Shown here: one piece after another, positions 37,593-45,771 of the stretch | Position numbering within the stretch: position 1 is the first letter of the stretch | Layout: each line of letters begins with the position of its first letter | Assembly (NCBI RefSeq): GCF_902141855.1 | Contig: NZ_CABFVH010000001.1 | Coordinates: 124,001 to 188,000 of the forward strand | DNA from: Methylobacterium dankookense | Lineage (GTDB): Bacteria; Pseudomonadota; Alphaproteobacteria; Rhizobiales; Beijerinckiaceae | Length of the DNA: 64,000 nt | Direction of reading: 5' to 3' | Notes under the pieces: generated by a model | Told to the model about the DNA's origin: nothing | Databases searched by the model: none | The model's input: only the letters and a program-made list of their open reading frames with translations | Position numbers and translations under genes: made by a program

Positions 37593-38321
37593 CTAACCGG
37601 TCGCGCGGCTCCGCACCGCCCGTTGACCCCTGGCCGCCCTGGCGGCGGGCATCGCCTTCACGAGGACGTTCGGGCTGCCCTTGGCTGAGGCCACCCGCTT
37701 CTTCGGCTTGGGCGCCGCAGCGGATCGCGCCGGCTTGCCGGGTCGGGCAGGAACGGCCTCCGCCAAGTAGGCCCGCACGGCCTTGACGGCGCCCTTGATG
37801 CCCTCAGCCACGTCCGCGAAGGCATGGTCCATCGACCGCCAGTCACTCACCGGCCGCCCGTCGCGCGGAAGGACCTTGAGATCGGATGCCCCGGTATCCT
37901 TCCAGGCGCAGGGCCGGACCACGACGACCACGACCCGCATGGAGCCCCTGGCGCGACGGCCCATGGCCCGCCTGTACTCCAACTGGCACCAGTGGCTGGC
38001 GATGTACTCCGGGCTCATCAATGCGACGAAGATGTCCGCCGTGCGCAGCTTGCGCGAGATCTCGGTGTTCAACTTGTCGCCGGCTTCCATGTCGCCGTCG
38101 AACCAGGTCTCGACCTCGTCGCGCTTCAACTGGGCGAGGTGGACCTGGAGCTTCGCCTGCTGGATCGCGTTCGCATGGCAGTACGAGACGAAGATCCGCA
38201 CCTTCGCCTTCTTGGCCTTCGGCGCCGGGGCTTTCGGGGGACCCGAGGCGCGCGCGGCCGGCATCGCCCTCCTCGCGGGCGGCTTCGCCTTGCTGGTCCT
38301 GGTCCCTGGTTTCACGGTCAC
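37593..38321 (-). CDS. TIR-domain protein
   Basis: About 242 residues: a Lys/Ala/Pro-rich basic N-terminus, a TIR domain from RIFVSYCHA (42-50) through ETWFDGDMEAGDKL to WCQLEYRRAM, where Glu 115 is the catalytic residue of TIR NADases, and a long basic Ala/Lys tail. TIR proteins of this kind either hydrolyse NAD+ or bind a signal. The start is uncertain: GTG at 38321 has AGGGGG 5 nt upstream and is preferred over TTG at 38348. Transcribed with DUF2235. Confidence 0.8.
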   Translation of the reverse strand: MTVKPGTRTSKAKPPARRAMPAARASGPPKAPAPKAKKAKVRIFVSYCHANAIQQAKLQVHLAQLKRDEVETWFDGDMEAGDKLNTEISRKLRTADIFVALMSPEYIASHWCQLEYRRAMGRRARGSMRVVVVVVRPCAWKDTGASDLKVLPRDGRPVSDWRSMDHAFADVAEGIKGAVKAVRAYLAEAVPARPGKPARSAAAPKPKKRVASAKGSPNVLVKAMPAARAARGQRAVRSRATG

Positions 38322-38470
38322 GGCAGCCCCCTCGAACGCGGCGGCCAAGTTCCGGACTCAAACCGCATGGGCTCGTTTTGTTCCGCTTCGCCCAGGTCTC
38401 CGGCCCCGGCAACTGCGATACCGCCTGGGCGGCCGGCCCCACTCACGGCGGACAAGCCGCTCGCGCAAGA

Positions 38471-38496
38471 GGTATCGGGTATCGCTACCCGATACC
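38471..38496. promoter_or_regulatory. Palindromic operator upstream of kfrA-like gene
   Basis: GGTATCGGGTA (38471-38481) and TACCCGATACC (38486-38496) are perfect inverse arms of 11 bp around TCGC. It sits in the 272-bp region between the divergent TIR gene and the kfrA-like gene, 98 bp before the latter's ATG. The same core recurs at 29432-29453. Typical position for autoregulation, and possibly repression of the TIR-DUF2235 operon. Confidence 0.65.
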
Positions 38497-38593
38497 CGGC
38501 CGCGGAGTCGCGAATCCGTGCCCCCGCGCGGCCCGCCTCAGCGCCCGCTTAACCTCGTCCAGGCATGCTCCCCGCCGCCCCAGGGGAGCGCCC

Positions 38594-39283
38594 ATGCCGT
38601 CCGAGTTCACCGTCTTCCTCGTCGCCGACGCCATGCTCGCCAAGGGCGAGCGGCCCAGCCTGCGCAGGGTCCGCGAGGCCATCCCCACCGGCGGCTCCCC
38701 CCGCGAGGTCTGCAAGCACCTGCGCGCCTGGCGGAAGAAGCGCGGCTACAACCCCAAGCTCGAACCGACCGACATGTCCAAGGCCATGAAGGAGGCCGGC
38801 CAGGCTCTCGCCATGGACCTCTGGAAGCAGGCTAAGCGCGAGGCCACGCAAACCTTCGCCCGCGAGCGCGAGGCCGCCGCGACGATGGCGGCCGACGACA
38901 AGCACGACCGCGAGCACCTGATCGGCATGGTCGAAACCCTTCAGGCCGAGAACGCCGCGCTCGCCGCCCGGGCCAAGGCCGCCGAGGACGAAGGCGTCCG
39001 CGTCCAGGCGCGCCTCGCCAAGGTCGAAAACCAGCTCGACCGCTTCCGCGCCGAGGAGTTCTGGGACCGCGTAATGCAGGAGATAGCCGAACTCCTCGTC
39101 GAGCGCGGCCCCCTGACGCCGACCGAGATCCTGTCGGAGCTCCGGGCCGTGACCCTGCGCGGCGCCACCCTGCACAAGGAGCCCCTCACGCCGGGCACGC
39201 TTAAGAAGATGGACGTCCGCGTCTTTCACGGCCGGTATTTCGAGCCGCGGGACGAGGGGCGGTATGCCCGCAAAGCCGGCTGA
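38594..39283 (+). CDS. KfrA-like coiled-coil DNA-binding protein
   Basis: 229 residues. The N-terminal domain (1-60, with MLAKGERPSLRRVREAIPTGGSP) is the KfrA_N winged-helix DNA-binding fold; residues about 60-150 form an Ala/Glu/Arg-rich coiled coil (AREREAAATMAADDK, ENAALAARAKAAEDE), then a short C-terminal domain. KfrA of IncP plasmids is an autoregulated repressor that also organises DNA. ATG preceded by AGGGGAGCGCCC. Directly downstream of a palindrome of the kind such proteins bind. Confidence 0.78.
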   Translation: MPSEFTVFLVADAMLAKGERPSLRRVREAIPTGGSPREVCKHLRAWRKKRGYNPKLEPTDMSKAMKEAGQALAMDLWKQAKREATQTFAREREAAATMAADDKHDREHLIGMVETLQAENAALAARAKAAEDEGVRVQARLAKVENQLDRFRAEEFWDRVMQEIAELLVERGPLTPTEILSELRAVTLRGATLHKEPLTPGTLKKMDVRVFHGRYFEPRDEGRYARKAG

Positions 39284-39399
39284 AGCCGGGATCGTCGACT
39301 GGCTGAAGGGCCGGCCGAGCGCTTGCCCGCTTCGAACGATGCCGGCCCCTGCAGGCCCTGCCGCTTGTCCCGCGCGATGCTCGATCTCACCTTCGGCGC

Positions 39400-40665
39400 A
39401 TGCACAACGAGTACGACGTCATCATCGTGGGGGGAGGCGCCGCCGGCATCGGCGCTGCGCGCCGGCTTACGGCCGACGGCAAGGCGGTGCTGCTACTTGA
39501 GGCGTCGTCGCGCCTCGGAGGGCGCGCCTTCACGCAGGATCTCGGCGGGTATCCGCTCGACCTCGGCTGCGAGTGGCTCCATTCGGGCGACCGAAACGCC
39601 TGGGTCGGCATCGCCGAGGCGTCCGGCTTCCCGGTCGACCGGAGTGACCCGCCGTGGGCGAAGGCGCATCCCGGCATCGTATGGGAAGAGGACGACGAGG
39701 AGGCGGCCCGGAAGGCGTTTGGCGATTGGGAGGAGCGGCTCCGGGCGGTTGCGCAGGGCAGCGACCGGGCGAGCGATGCCCTGGAGCCGGGGGGTGAGTG
39801 GAACGCCTACGTGCGTGCCATCGCCGGCTTCATGAGCGGGGTCGCGCCCGAACGCATCTCCGCCGCCGACTACATGGCCTACGACGATGCTTCCACGGGT
39901 CGGAACTGGAACCTGCCGCTCGGCTACGGCACCCTGGTTGCGGCCAGCCTGCCGCCGGCGGTGGCGCTGCGCCTGGCCACCCCCGTCGACCAGATCGACC
40001 TGACGGCCAACGGCGTTGCCGTCTCGACGCGGGCCGGCACCGTCCGCGCAAAGGCCGCCATCCTCACCGTCTCGACCGCGGTCCTGGCCGGCGAGGCCAT
40101 CCGCCTGCCCTCGGGAACCGAGCCTTGGCGCGAGGCGGCCGCCGCCCTGCCGCTCGGGCGCAACGAGAAGGTCTTCCTGGAGATCGGGCGCGACGCCGCG
40201 TTCGAGCCGGACTCGCACGCCTACGGCAACCTGCGCGACGCGCGGTCCGCCGCCTACTCCATCCGGCCCAACGGCTGGCCGGTCATCGAGGCGTTCCTCG
40301 GCGGCGAAGGGGCCTGCATCCTGGAGGAGGAAGGCCCCGCCGCCGGCTTCGCCCACGCCACGTCCGAGCTGGTCGCCCTGTTCGGCAGCGACGTGGCCTC
40401 GGCCGTCCGGCCCCTCGCGGCCACGTCGTGGAGCCGCATGGCGTCCATCGGCGGCGCCTACAGTTGCGCGCTGCCGGGGCAATCGCAGGCGCGGGCACGG
40501 CTGGCCCAGCCGTTCGAGGACCGGCTGTTCTTCGCGGGCGAGGCGACACACCCCTTCGACTTCTCGACCGCCCACGGGGCGCACGACAGCGGGCAGCGGG
40601 CCGCTGACGAGGTACTGTCGTCTCTCTCAATGCGGCGGCTAGGCCCGGTGCGTGCAGTCTCCTGA
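39400..40665 (+). CDS. FAD-dependent amine oxidase family protein
   Basis: 421-residue flavoprotein of the monoamine oxidase / polyamine oxidase group. Seen: dinucleotide motif VIIVGGGAAGIGAARRL (8-24), LEASSRLGGRAFT (GG doublet), and the C-terminal FAD block LFFAGEATHPFDFSTAHGA. Substrate unknown; no signal peptide, so cytoplasmic. It follows the kfrA-like gene by 116 bp on the same strand. GC-rich like the neighbours to the left, in contrast to the gene on its right. Confidence 0.85.
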   Translation: MHNEYDVIIVGGGAAGIGAARRLTADGKAVLLLEASSRLGGRAFTQDLGGYPLDLGCEWLHSGDRNAWVGIAEASGFPVDRSDPPWAKAHPGIVWEEDDEEAARKAFGDWEERLRAVAQGSDRASDALEPGGEWNAYVRAIAGFMSGVAPERISAADYMAYDDASTGRNWNLPLGYGTLVAASLPPAVALRLATPVDQIDLTANGVAVSTRAGTVRAKAAILTVSTAVLAGEAIRLPSGTEPWREAAAALPLGRNEKVFLEIGRDAAFEPDSHAYGNLRDARSAAYSIRPNGWPVIEAFLGGEGACILEEEGPAAGFAHATSELVALFGSDVASAVRPLAATSWSRMASIGGAYSCALPGQSQARARLAQPFEDRLFFAGEATHPFDFSTAHGAHDSGQRAADEVLSSLSMRRLGPVRAVS

Positions 40666-40748
40666 CCAGCCGGCTAGTGGTCGCCGGCTGACGTTTGATG
40701 CCCGTCGCGAGAGGCTGCTCCCGACGCTTTTCGGTCTTTCGCAAAATC

Positions 40749-40765
40749 CGCCCCTAAGCGGTTTG
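40749..40765 (+). repeat. Right copy of 17-bp direct repeat
   Basis: CGCCCCTAAGCGGTTTG, same orientation and one mismatch from 18464-18480. It lies in the 263-bp gap after the amine oxidase, where base composition changes from GC-rich to lower GC. The pair brackets the transposition module and all defence-like genes. Confidence 0.4.
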
Positions 40766-40928
40766 GTGGAGCGAGGAGGGCAGAGCTTAGCCCATCGTGA
40801 TCCAGTACACTCAGGCCGGTGGTATGCTAGAGATGGTCCACCACCCACCGCCCCGCAGCCTCGAACGAGTCCTCATCGCGTCGGCGGAGCTGCTTGAAGC
40901 GTTTCGTCGCCCTCCCCACGTCGGGGCT

Positions 40929-42119
40929 ATGACGACAGACCCCTTCTTTGAGACGATACCCGACGGTCAGTGGAATGCGTGCATCGGGGCACAGGGGAGC
41001 GCGTTGAACTATGTCGACGGCTATTTGGAGGCCGCTCGCGAGCTGATTGCCGCGGTGATCGACAAGCGCCTTTTCGGGAGCCGCGACACGCTCGCGATGC
41101 CGATTCTATATAACTGCCGCCATGGGCTGGAGCTTGCGCTCAAGTTCGCCATCGACCGTCTGCACAAGATGGAGATGATCGGGACTACCCACCCGGTCAA
41201 CCACGACATTCAATCGCATTGGCAGCATCTTCGCGATGGGAAGATCGGCGATGCACGGCTCAACCATTTAATCGGTGAGCTAGAGCCGTTCGTAGCCAGC
41301 TTGGCGGGCATAGATGAGGACGGCCAGGAATTACGCTATGCCGTGAACCGAGATGGCGGCAGAAGTCTAAACGGCCTTGCGGTCGTGAACCTCCCGCTGA
41401 TCCGGCACAGCATCGACGCGATGAGCACGATCTTAGAGCACATCAAGACGCGTCTCTTCGATCTGGAGGAGGAACGGCCGACCGGAACGCATACCGACGA
41501 GTGCTCGCGGGCCGACCTTATGGCGATTGCAACCATTATCGGTGACCACGCGACGTGGCGCGAGCCCAGCTTCGACGACAAAAAGCGGGAGGTGATGGAG
41601 CGTTTCGGTCTGAGTAGCGGGAGAAAGTTCACCGCCGCAGTTACTGCGATTCGTGCATCTCGCCCACTCGCAGCCTTGGTTGGCTTGGAGTCGGAACTCC
41701 GGCACCTTAGTGACGACAAGGCTGTTGCAGCGCTAAGTCAATGGGCGAAGGCCCATCCCGTCAAGCCGTATGACCCTGAGGATCTCGGCATCGACTATTT
41801 CGACCGGGACTGGGAAAGGTACTCGGAAGAGGCGCGGATCGCGCGTGAGCTGGACGAGACCATCATTCAGCTTTTAACGATTGAAGAGTTCGCTGACCTA
41901 CAAGTTGTGTTCTATATCGGACGCGACAGAGTGAAGGGCGAGCATTATGACAAGCATCTCGACCGTACAATCGAAGAACACCGCGCCGCGCCATCCCGGT
42001 GGGAGCTCGTTCACCACATCATGTCGAAGACTAGCGTGCTCGACGCTATGATAGACGGGGCTGCGGCGGTCGGACGGCCGAGCCTGGCCGACAAGCTGCG
42101 CGAAATCCGCGCAGGCTGA
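40929..42119 (+). CDS. Unknown protein with HEPN-like helix motif, lower GC
   Basis: 396 residues from the ATG at 40929 (MTTDPFFETIPDGQW); a GTG start at 40797 is possible. The core LYNCRHGLELALKFAIDRL near residue 60, followed by a His (THPVNHDIQSHW), resembles the RH-x-LEL-x-LK helix of HEPN-type domains in abortive-infection proteins, but no Rx4-6H catalytic motif is certain. The rest is helical and acidic. Codons with A/T third positions are frequent, unlike flanking genes, which points to recent acquisition. Stands alone; 42120-42331 downstream shows nothing recognisable. Confidence 0.6.
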   Translation: MTTDPFFETIPDGQWNACIGAQGSALNYVDGYLEAARELIAAVIDKRLFGSRDTLAMPILYNCRHGLELALKFAIDRLHKMEMIGTTHPVNHDIQSHWQHLRDGKIGDARLNHLIGELEPFVASLAGIDEDGQELRYAVNRDGGRSLNGLAVVNLPLIRHSIDAMSTILEHIKTRLFDLEEERPTGTHTDECSRADLMAIATIIGDHATWREPSFDDKKREVMERFGLSSGRKFTAAVTAIRASRPLAALVGLESELRHLSDDKAVAALSQWAKAHPVKPYDPEDLGIDYFDRDWERYSEEARIARELDETIIQLLTIEEFADLQVVFYIGRDRVKGEHYDKHLDRTIEEHRAAPSRWELVHHIMSKTSVLDAMIDGAAAVGRPSLADKLREIRAG

Positions 42120-42331
42120 GAATTGTTTAGTGAAACTTACGGTTCACCGTCACGGCTTCGACACCTGAGTAGAAGGTGCCGCCGCAGATAGCTAAGACAT
42201 CGCCAAAGCCAGATCTCTGAGCGCTGAGTTAGGCAAGCAACCGAATGCATGCTCGCTAACGGACTGGCAATTTCCGCTCACCACCTGTCTCGGACTTTGA
42301 GGGGTGGGTACCAGGCGGCGGGTTCCGGCCA

Positions 42332-43258
42332 CTAGCCCTGATCGAGTTTGGCCTTCTTCTCCGCCCCGCCGCGGTATCGCAGGGTGTCGACAACGACCTG
42401 GAACGCGGCCGAGTGCTGGCGCCGGCCCGGATAGTAGAGGTGGTAGCCGGGGAACGGCGGGCTCCACGCCTCCAGCACCCAGACGAGCTCGCCCCTGTCC
42501 AGATGCTCCTGCACCTGGCTCTGCGGCAGGTAGGCGATGCCGAACCCGTCGAGCGCCGCCTGAAGGATCATGCTGACGGTATTGAACACAGCCTGGCCCT
42601 CAACCCGCACCCGGATCTCGCGACCGTCCTCCTCGAACTCCCAGGCGTACAGGCCGCCGTGCGTCGGCAGGCGCAGGTTGATGCAGGTGTGGCCGGTCAG
42701 GTCCTGGGGCGTGAGCGGCGCGGGCCGGCGCGCGAAGTAGGCCGGCGAGCCCACGGCGACCATGCGCATGTCCGGGCCGATGGGGACCGCGACCATGTCC
42801 TTGGCCACCACCTCGCCGAGCCGCACGCCGGCATCGAAGCGCTCGGCCACGATGTCGGTCATGCCGTAGTCGGTGACGAGCTCCACGTGGATGTCGGGAT
42901 AGTCGGGCAACACCTTCCGCAGCGCCGGCCAGAGCACCGCCGCGACCGCGTGCTCGTCCGCGTTGATGCGGACGGTGCCGGCCGGCCTCTCGCGCAGCTC
43001 CGTCAGGGCGGCGAGCCCCGCTTCGATGCCGTCGAGGTGCGGCCCCAAGCTCTGCAGCAGCCGCTCGCCAGCCTCCGTCGGGGACACGCTGCGCGTGGTG
43101 CGGGTCAGAAGCCGCAGCCCGAGACGGCCCTCCAGCTCCTTCACCACCTGGCTCAGCGCCGACTGCGACACGCCCATCCGTGCGGCAGCGCGTGTGAAGC
43201 TGCGCTCGCGCGCCACCGCCAGGAAGGCGGCGAGGTCATTGAGGTTCTCCCGCAGCAT
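42332..43258 (-). CDS. LysR-family regulator of the cupin-MFS cluster
   Basis: 308-residue LysR regulator of the CrgA/DsdC-like group. HTH at residues 1-62 (SFTRAAARMGVSQSALSQVVKELE), then an effector-binding domain with SPAYFARRPAPLTPQDL and HTCINLRL typical of this group. Divergent from the cupin gene at 43394 with nested inverted repeats between, so it most likely controls the plus-strand cluster that follows. Inducer not predictable; quinones or electrophiles would suit the gene content. Confidence 0.88.
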   Translation of the reverse strand: MLRENLNDLAAFLAVARERSFTRAAARMGVSQSALSQVVKELEGRLGLRLLTRTTRSVSPTEAGERLLQSLGPHLDGIEAGLAALTELRERPAGTVRINADEHAVAAVLWPALRKVLPDYPDIHVELVTDYGMTDIVAERFDAGVRLGEVVAKDMVAVPIGPDMRMVAVGSPAYFARRPAPLTPQDLTGHTCINLRLPTHGGLYAWEFEEDGREIRVRVEGQAVFNTVSMILQAALDGFGIAYLPQSQVQEHLDRGELVWVLEAWSPPFPGYHLYYPGRRQHSAAFQVVVDTLRYRGGAEKKAKLDQG

Positions 43259-43259
43259 T

Positions 43260-43303
43260 GATTAGCCCTGCTTATGACGGCTAGCGCGTTCTAGCGGCTA
43301 ATC
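43260..43303. promoter_or_regulatory. LysR operator candidate, nested inverted repeats
   Basis: An outer perfect 8-bp dyad GATTAGCC (43260-43267) / GGCTAATC (43296-43303) encloses an inner GCTAG (43280-43284) / CTAGC (43291-43295). It begins at the LysR start codon, so the regulator would repress itself and act on the divergent cupin promoter. Confidence 0.55.
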
Positions 43304-43393
43304 GGCATGCCGCGCGATGGCTAGATTGCCGCTATGCACAGCCGGCGGCAGCGCCCGGCTGGCCTGCCCGAGGCAAAACACAGGAGAACGTCC

Positions 43394-43789
43394 GTGGAGA
43401 TCAAGCGCGCCGGCTCGCAGCCCTCCGGGAAGGGGCCCGCCGACTGGTTCACCGGCACCGTCCGCGTCGACCCGCTGTTCAGCGCGAACGAGCCCGCCCG
43501 CGCAGGCGGGGCGCTCGTGACCTTTGAGCCCGGCGCCCGCACGGCCTGGCACACGCACCCGCTCGGCCAGACGCTGATCGTCACCGCTGGCATGGGCTTG
43601 GTCCAGCGCGAGGGCGGTCCCATCGAGGAGATCCGGCCCGGCGACGTGGTCTGGTTCCCGCCGAACGAGAAGCACTGGCACGGCGCCAGCCCGACCACCG
43701 CGATGAGCCACATCGCCATCCAGGAGGCGCTCAACGGCAGCCCGGTGACCTGGATGGAGAAGGTCAGCGACGAGCAGTACCGGCCGTAA
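43394..43789 (+). CDS. Cupin-domain protein (mandelonitrile-lyase-like cupin)
   Basis: 131-residue single cupin barrel. Metal ligands are visible as [10 protein letters not shown] (two His, Gln) and KHWHGASP. It belongs to the small cupins related to (R)-hydroxynitrile lyases and carboxymuconolactone-linked cupins. GTG start with AGGAGA 7 nt upstream gives [16 protein letters not shown]. First gene of the LysR-controlled cluster; 60% or so of its residues recur in the secreted cupin two genes on, marking a duplication. Confidence 0.82.
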   Translation: MEIKRAGSQPSGKGPADWFTGTVRVDPLFSANEPARAGGALVTFEPGARTAWHTHPLGQTLIVTAGMGLVQREGGPIEEIRPGDVVWFPPNEKHWHGASPTTAMSHIAIQEALNGSPVTWMEKVSDEQYRP

Positions 43790-43818
43790 GCGCGGGCCGA
43801 GCGCGAGGGAACCAAGCC

Positions 43819-44061
43819 ATGCCCCACGTCACCGTCAAGCTCTGGCCCGGCAAGTCGGACCGCCAGAAGCAGGACCTCGCCGACGCCATCACCAAGTCGG
43901 TGACCTCGATCCTCGGCTACGGGGACGAAGCCGTCTCCGTCGCCATGGTGGAGGTCGCGCCGTCCGAATGGACCGACGAGGTCTACGGGCCCGACATCGC
44001 CGGGCAGGCGGACAAGCTCCTCAAGAAGCCCGGCTACGGGCCACTCGCGGGAGGCCGGTGA
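43819..44061 (+). CDS. 4-oxalocrotonate tautomerase-like protein
   Basis: 80-residue tautomerase-superfamily protein (PptA/4-OT type). The catalytic Pro follows the initiator Met ([14 protein letters not shown]), and the central Arg of 4-OT is replaced by other residues, so the natural reaction is unclear. ATG preceded by GAGGGAACCAAGCC. Its stop overlaps the next start as TGATG, coupling it to the secreted cupin. Confidence 0.82.
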   Translation: MPHVTVKLWPGKSDRQKQDLADAITKSVTSILGYGDEAVSVAMVEVAPSEWTDEVYGPDIAGQADKLLKKPGYGPLAGGR

Positions 44062-44549
44062 TGGTCCGTCTCGTCGCGGCGACGCTCGCGCTTGGCCTGC
44101 TCCCCGCCGGCCCGGCGCTGGCGGAGGGCATGCAGGTGTTCCCCAACGGATCGCGCCCATCGGTGAAGGGGCCCGAGGCCAACTTCACCGGCTCGGTCCG
44201 GGTCGACCCGCAATTCGCGGCGCCGGACAGCCGTCTCTCGGCCGGACACGTCACGTTCGAGCCCGGCGCCCGCTCGGCCTGGCACACCCACCCTGCCGGG
44301 CAGGTTCTGATCGTCACCTCCGGCACCGGCTGGGTGCAGGAGTGGAACGGCAAGAAGCGCCTGCTCAAGCCGGGCGACGTGGTCTGGACGCCTCCGGGCG
44401 TGAAGCACTGGCACGGCGCCACCGCGACCACCGGCATGAGCCACGAGGCCATCCAGGAGAGTGTCGACGGCAAGAACGTCGAGTGGATGGAGAAGGTCAC
44501 CGACGAGCAGTACGCGTCCCCTGTCGCGCCTGAGGCCGGCAAGCCCTGA
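44061..44549 (+). CDS. Secreted cupin-domain protein
   Basis: 162 residues: a Sec signal peptide ([21 protein letters not shown], cleavage after ALA), then a cupin with [10 protein letters not shown] and KHWHGATA as metal sites. It is a close paralog of the cytoplasmic cupin at 43394, so the cluster places one copy on each side of the inner membrane. Start coupled to the tautomerase stop. Confidence 0.85.
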   Translation: MVRLVAATLALGLLPAGPALAEGMQVFPNGSRPSVKGPEANFTGSVRVDPQFAAPDSRLSAGHVTFEPGARSAWHTHPAGQVLIVTSGTGWVQEWNGKKRLLKPGDVVWTPPGVKHWHGATATTGMSHEAIQESVDGKNVEWMEKVTDEQYASPVAPEAGKP

Positions 44550-44551
44550 CC

Positions 44552-45757
44552 ATGCCCAGCGCCCTTGCGCCCGCCTCACCGGCGACGGCCACGACCGTGG
44601 CCGCGGCCCTGATGCCGCTGCTCGGGGTCGTGTTCGTCGCGTTCCTGGTGATCGGCATCGCCCTGCCGGTGCTGCCGCTGCACGTCCATGACGGCCTCGG
44701 TCTGGGCCCGTTCATGGTCGGGCTGGTGACCGGGTGCCAGTTCGCCGCCTCCCTGGTGGCGCGGTTCTGGTCGGGCGGCATGTCCGACGCCCGGGGGCCG
44801 AAGCGCGCCGTGACCGTGGGGCTGGCGGCGGCGTCGGTGGCCGGTGCGCTGTACCTCGCCTCGCTCGCCTTCGTGGGCGCCCCGTCAATCTCGGCCGGCA
44901 TCCTCCTGGCCGGGCGCGCCGTGCTCGGCGGGGCGGAGAGCTTCATCATCACCGGTGCGACCACCTGGGGTCTGGCGCGCGCCGGCACCTCGAACGCCGG
45001 CAAGGTCATCGCCTGGACGGGAATGGCCATGTTCTCCGCCTTCGCCGCCGGGGCGCCACTCGGCACGGCCCTCTACGCGAGCGGGGGCTTCGCCGCGGTC
45101 GCCGGGGCGACGGTCCTCGCGCCACTCGCAACCCTGCTGCTGATCATGCCCGTCCGGGGCGCCACACCGGCGAACCGGACGGCTCCCTCGTTCCTCTCCG
45201 TGTTGGACCGGATCTGGCTGCCGGGCGTCGCCGCCGCACTCAGCAGCATCGGGTTTGGGGCCCTGATCACCTTCAGCGCCTTGCTGTTCTCCGCCCACGA
45301 TTGGCAGCCTGTTTGGCTCGCCTTCACGGCCTACGCCGTGGCCCTCATCGCGGCCCGGCTCCTGTTCGGGCACCTGCCCGACCGGCACGGCGGCGCCAGG
45401 GTTGCCTTGGCCTGCGTGCTGATCGAGGCGGCGGGCTTGGTCCTGATGGGCACGGCCTCGTCGGTCACCGTGGCCGCGACCGGCGCCGCCCTAACGGGGT
45501 TCGGCTACGCCCTCGTCTTCCCCGGCTTCGGGGTCGAGGCGGTGCGCCGGGCCCCGCCCGAGAGCCGCGGTACGGCCATGGGCGCCTACACCGCCTGCCT
45601 CGACCTCGCGCTCGGCATCGCCGGGCCGGCGCTCGGCCTCGTGGCGGGCCACGCCGGGCTCGGGGCGGTGTTCCTCACCAGCGCAATCCCCGTGGCCTGC
45701 GCGGCCGGCATCGCGCTCCTTTTGATGCGGTCCAAGACCGTCACCAACCAACCCTGA
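44552..45757 (+). CDS. MFS exporter, YhhS/SetA-like
   Basis: 401-residue, twelve-segment major facilitator. Seen: TM1 [23 protein letters not shown], motif A-like [14 protein letters not shown] after TM2, and [16 protein letters not shown] in TM4. Closest to the YhhS / arabinose-efflux branch of drug and metabolite exporters. Starts 2 bp after the secreted cupin stop, so same transcript. Substrate unknown. Confidence 0.84.
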   Translation: MPSALAPASPATATTVAAALMPLLGVVFVAFLVIGIALPVLPLHVHDGLGLGPFMVGLVTGCQFAASLVARFWSGGMSDARGPKRAVTVGLAAASVAGALYLASLAFVGAPSISAGILLAGRAVLGGAESFIITGATTWGLARAGTSNAGKVIAWTGMAMFSAFAAGAPLGTALYASGGFAAVAGATVLAPLATLLLIMPVRGATPANRTAPSFLSVLDRIWLPGVAAALSSIGFGALITFSALLFSAHDWQPVWLAFTAYAVALIAARLLFGHLPDRHGGARVALACVLIEAAGLVLMGTASSVTVAATGAALTGFGYALVFPGFGVEAVRRAPPESRGTAMGAYTACLDLALGIAGPALGLVAGHAGLGAVFLTSAIPVACAAGIALLLMRSKTVTNQP

Positions 45758-45771
45758 ACGAGGGCAACACG

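Noticed and set aside
38594-39283. KfrA-like gene as evidence that the window is a plasmid
   Set aside because: No rep, par or conjugation genes appear, and essential backbone genes (tsaD, gpsA, fabH, nusB) flank the region on both sides.
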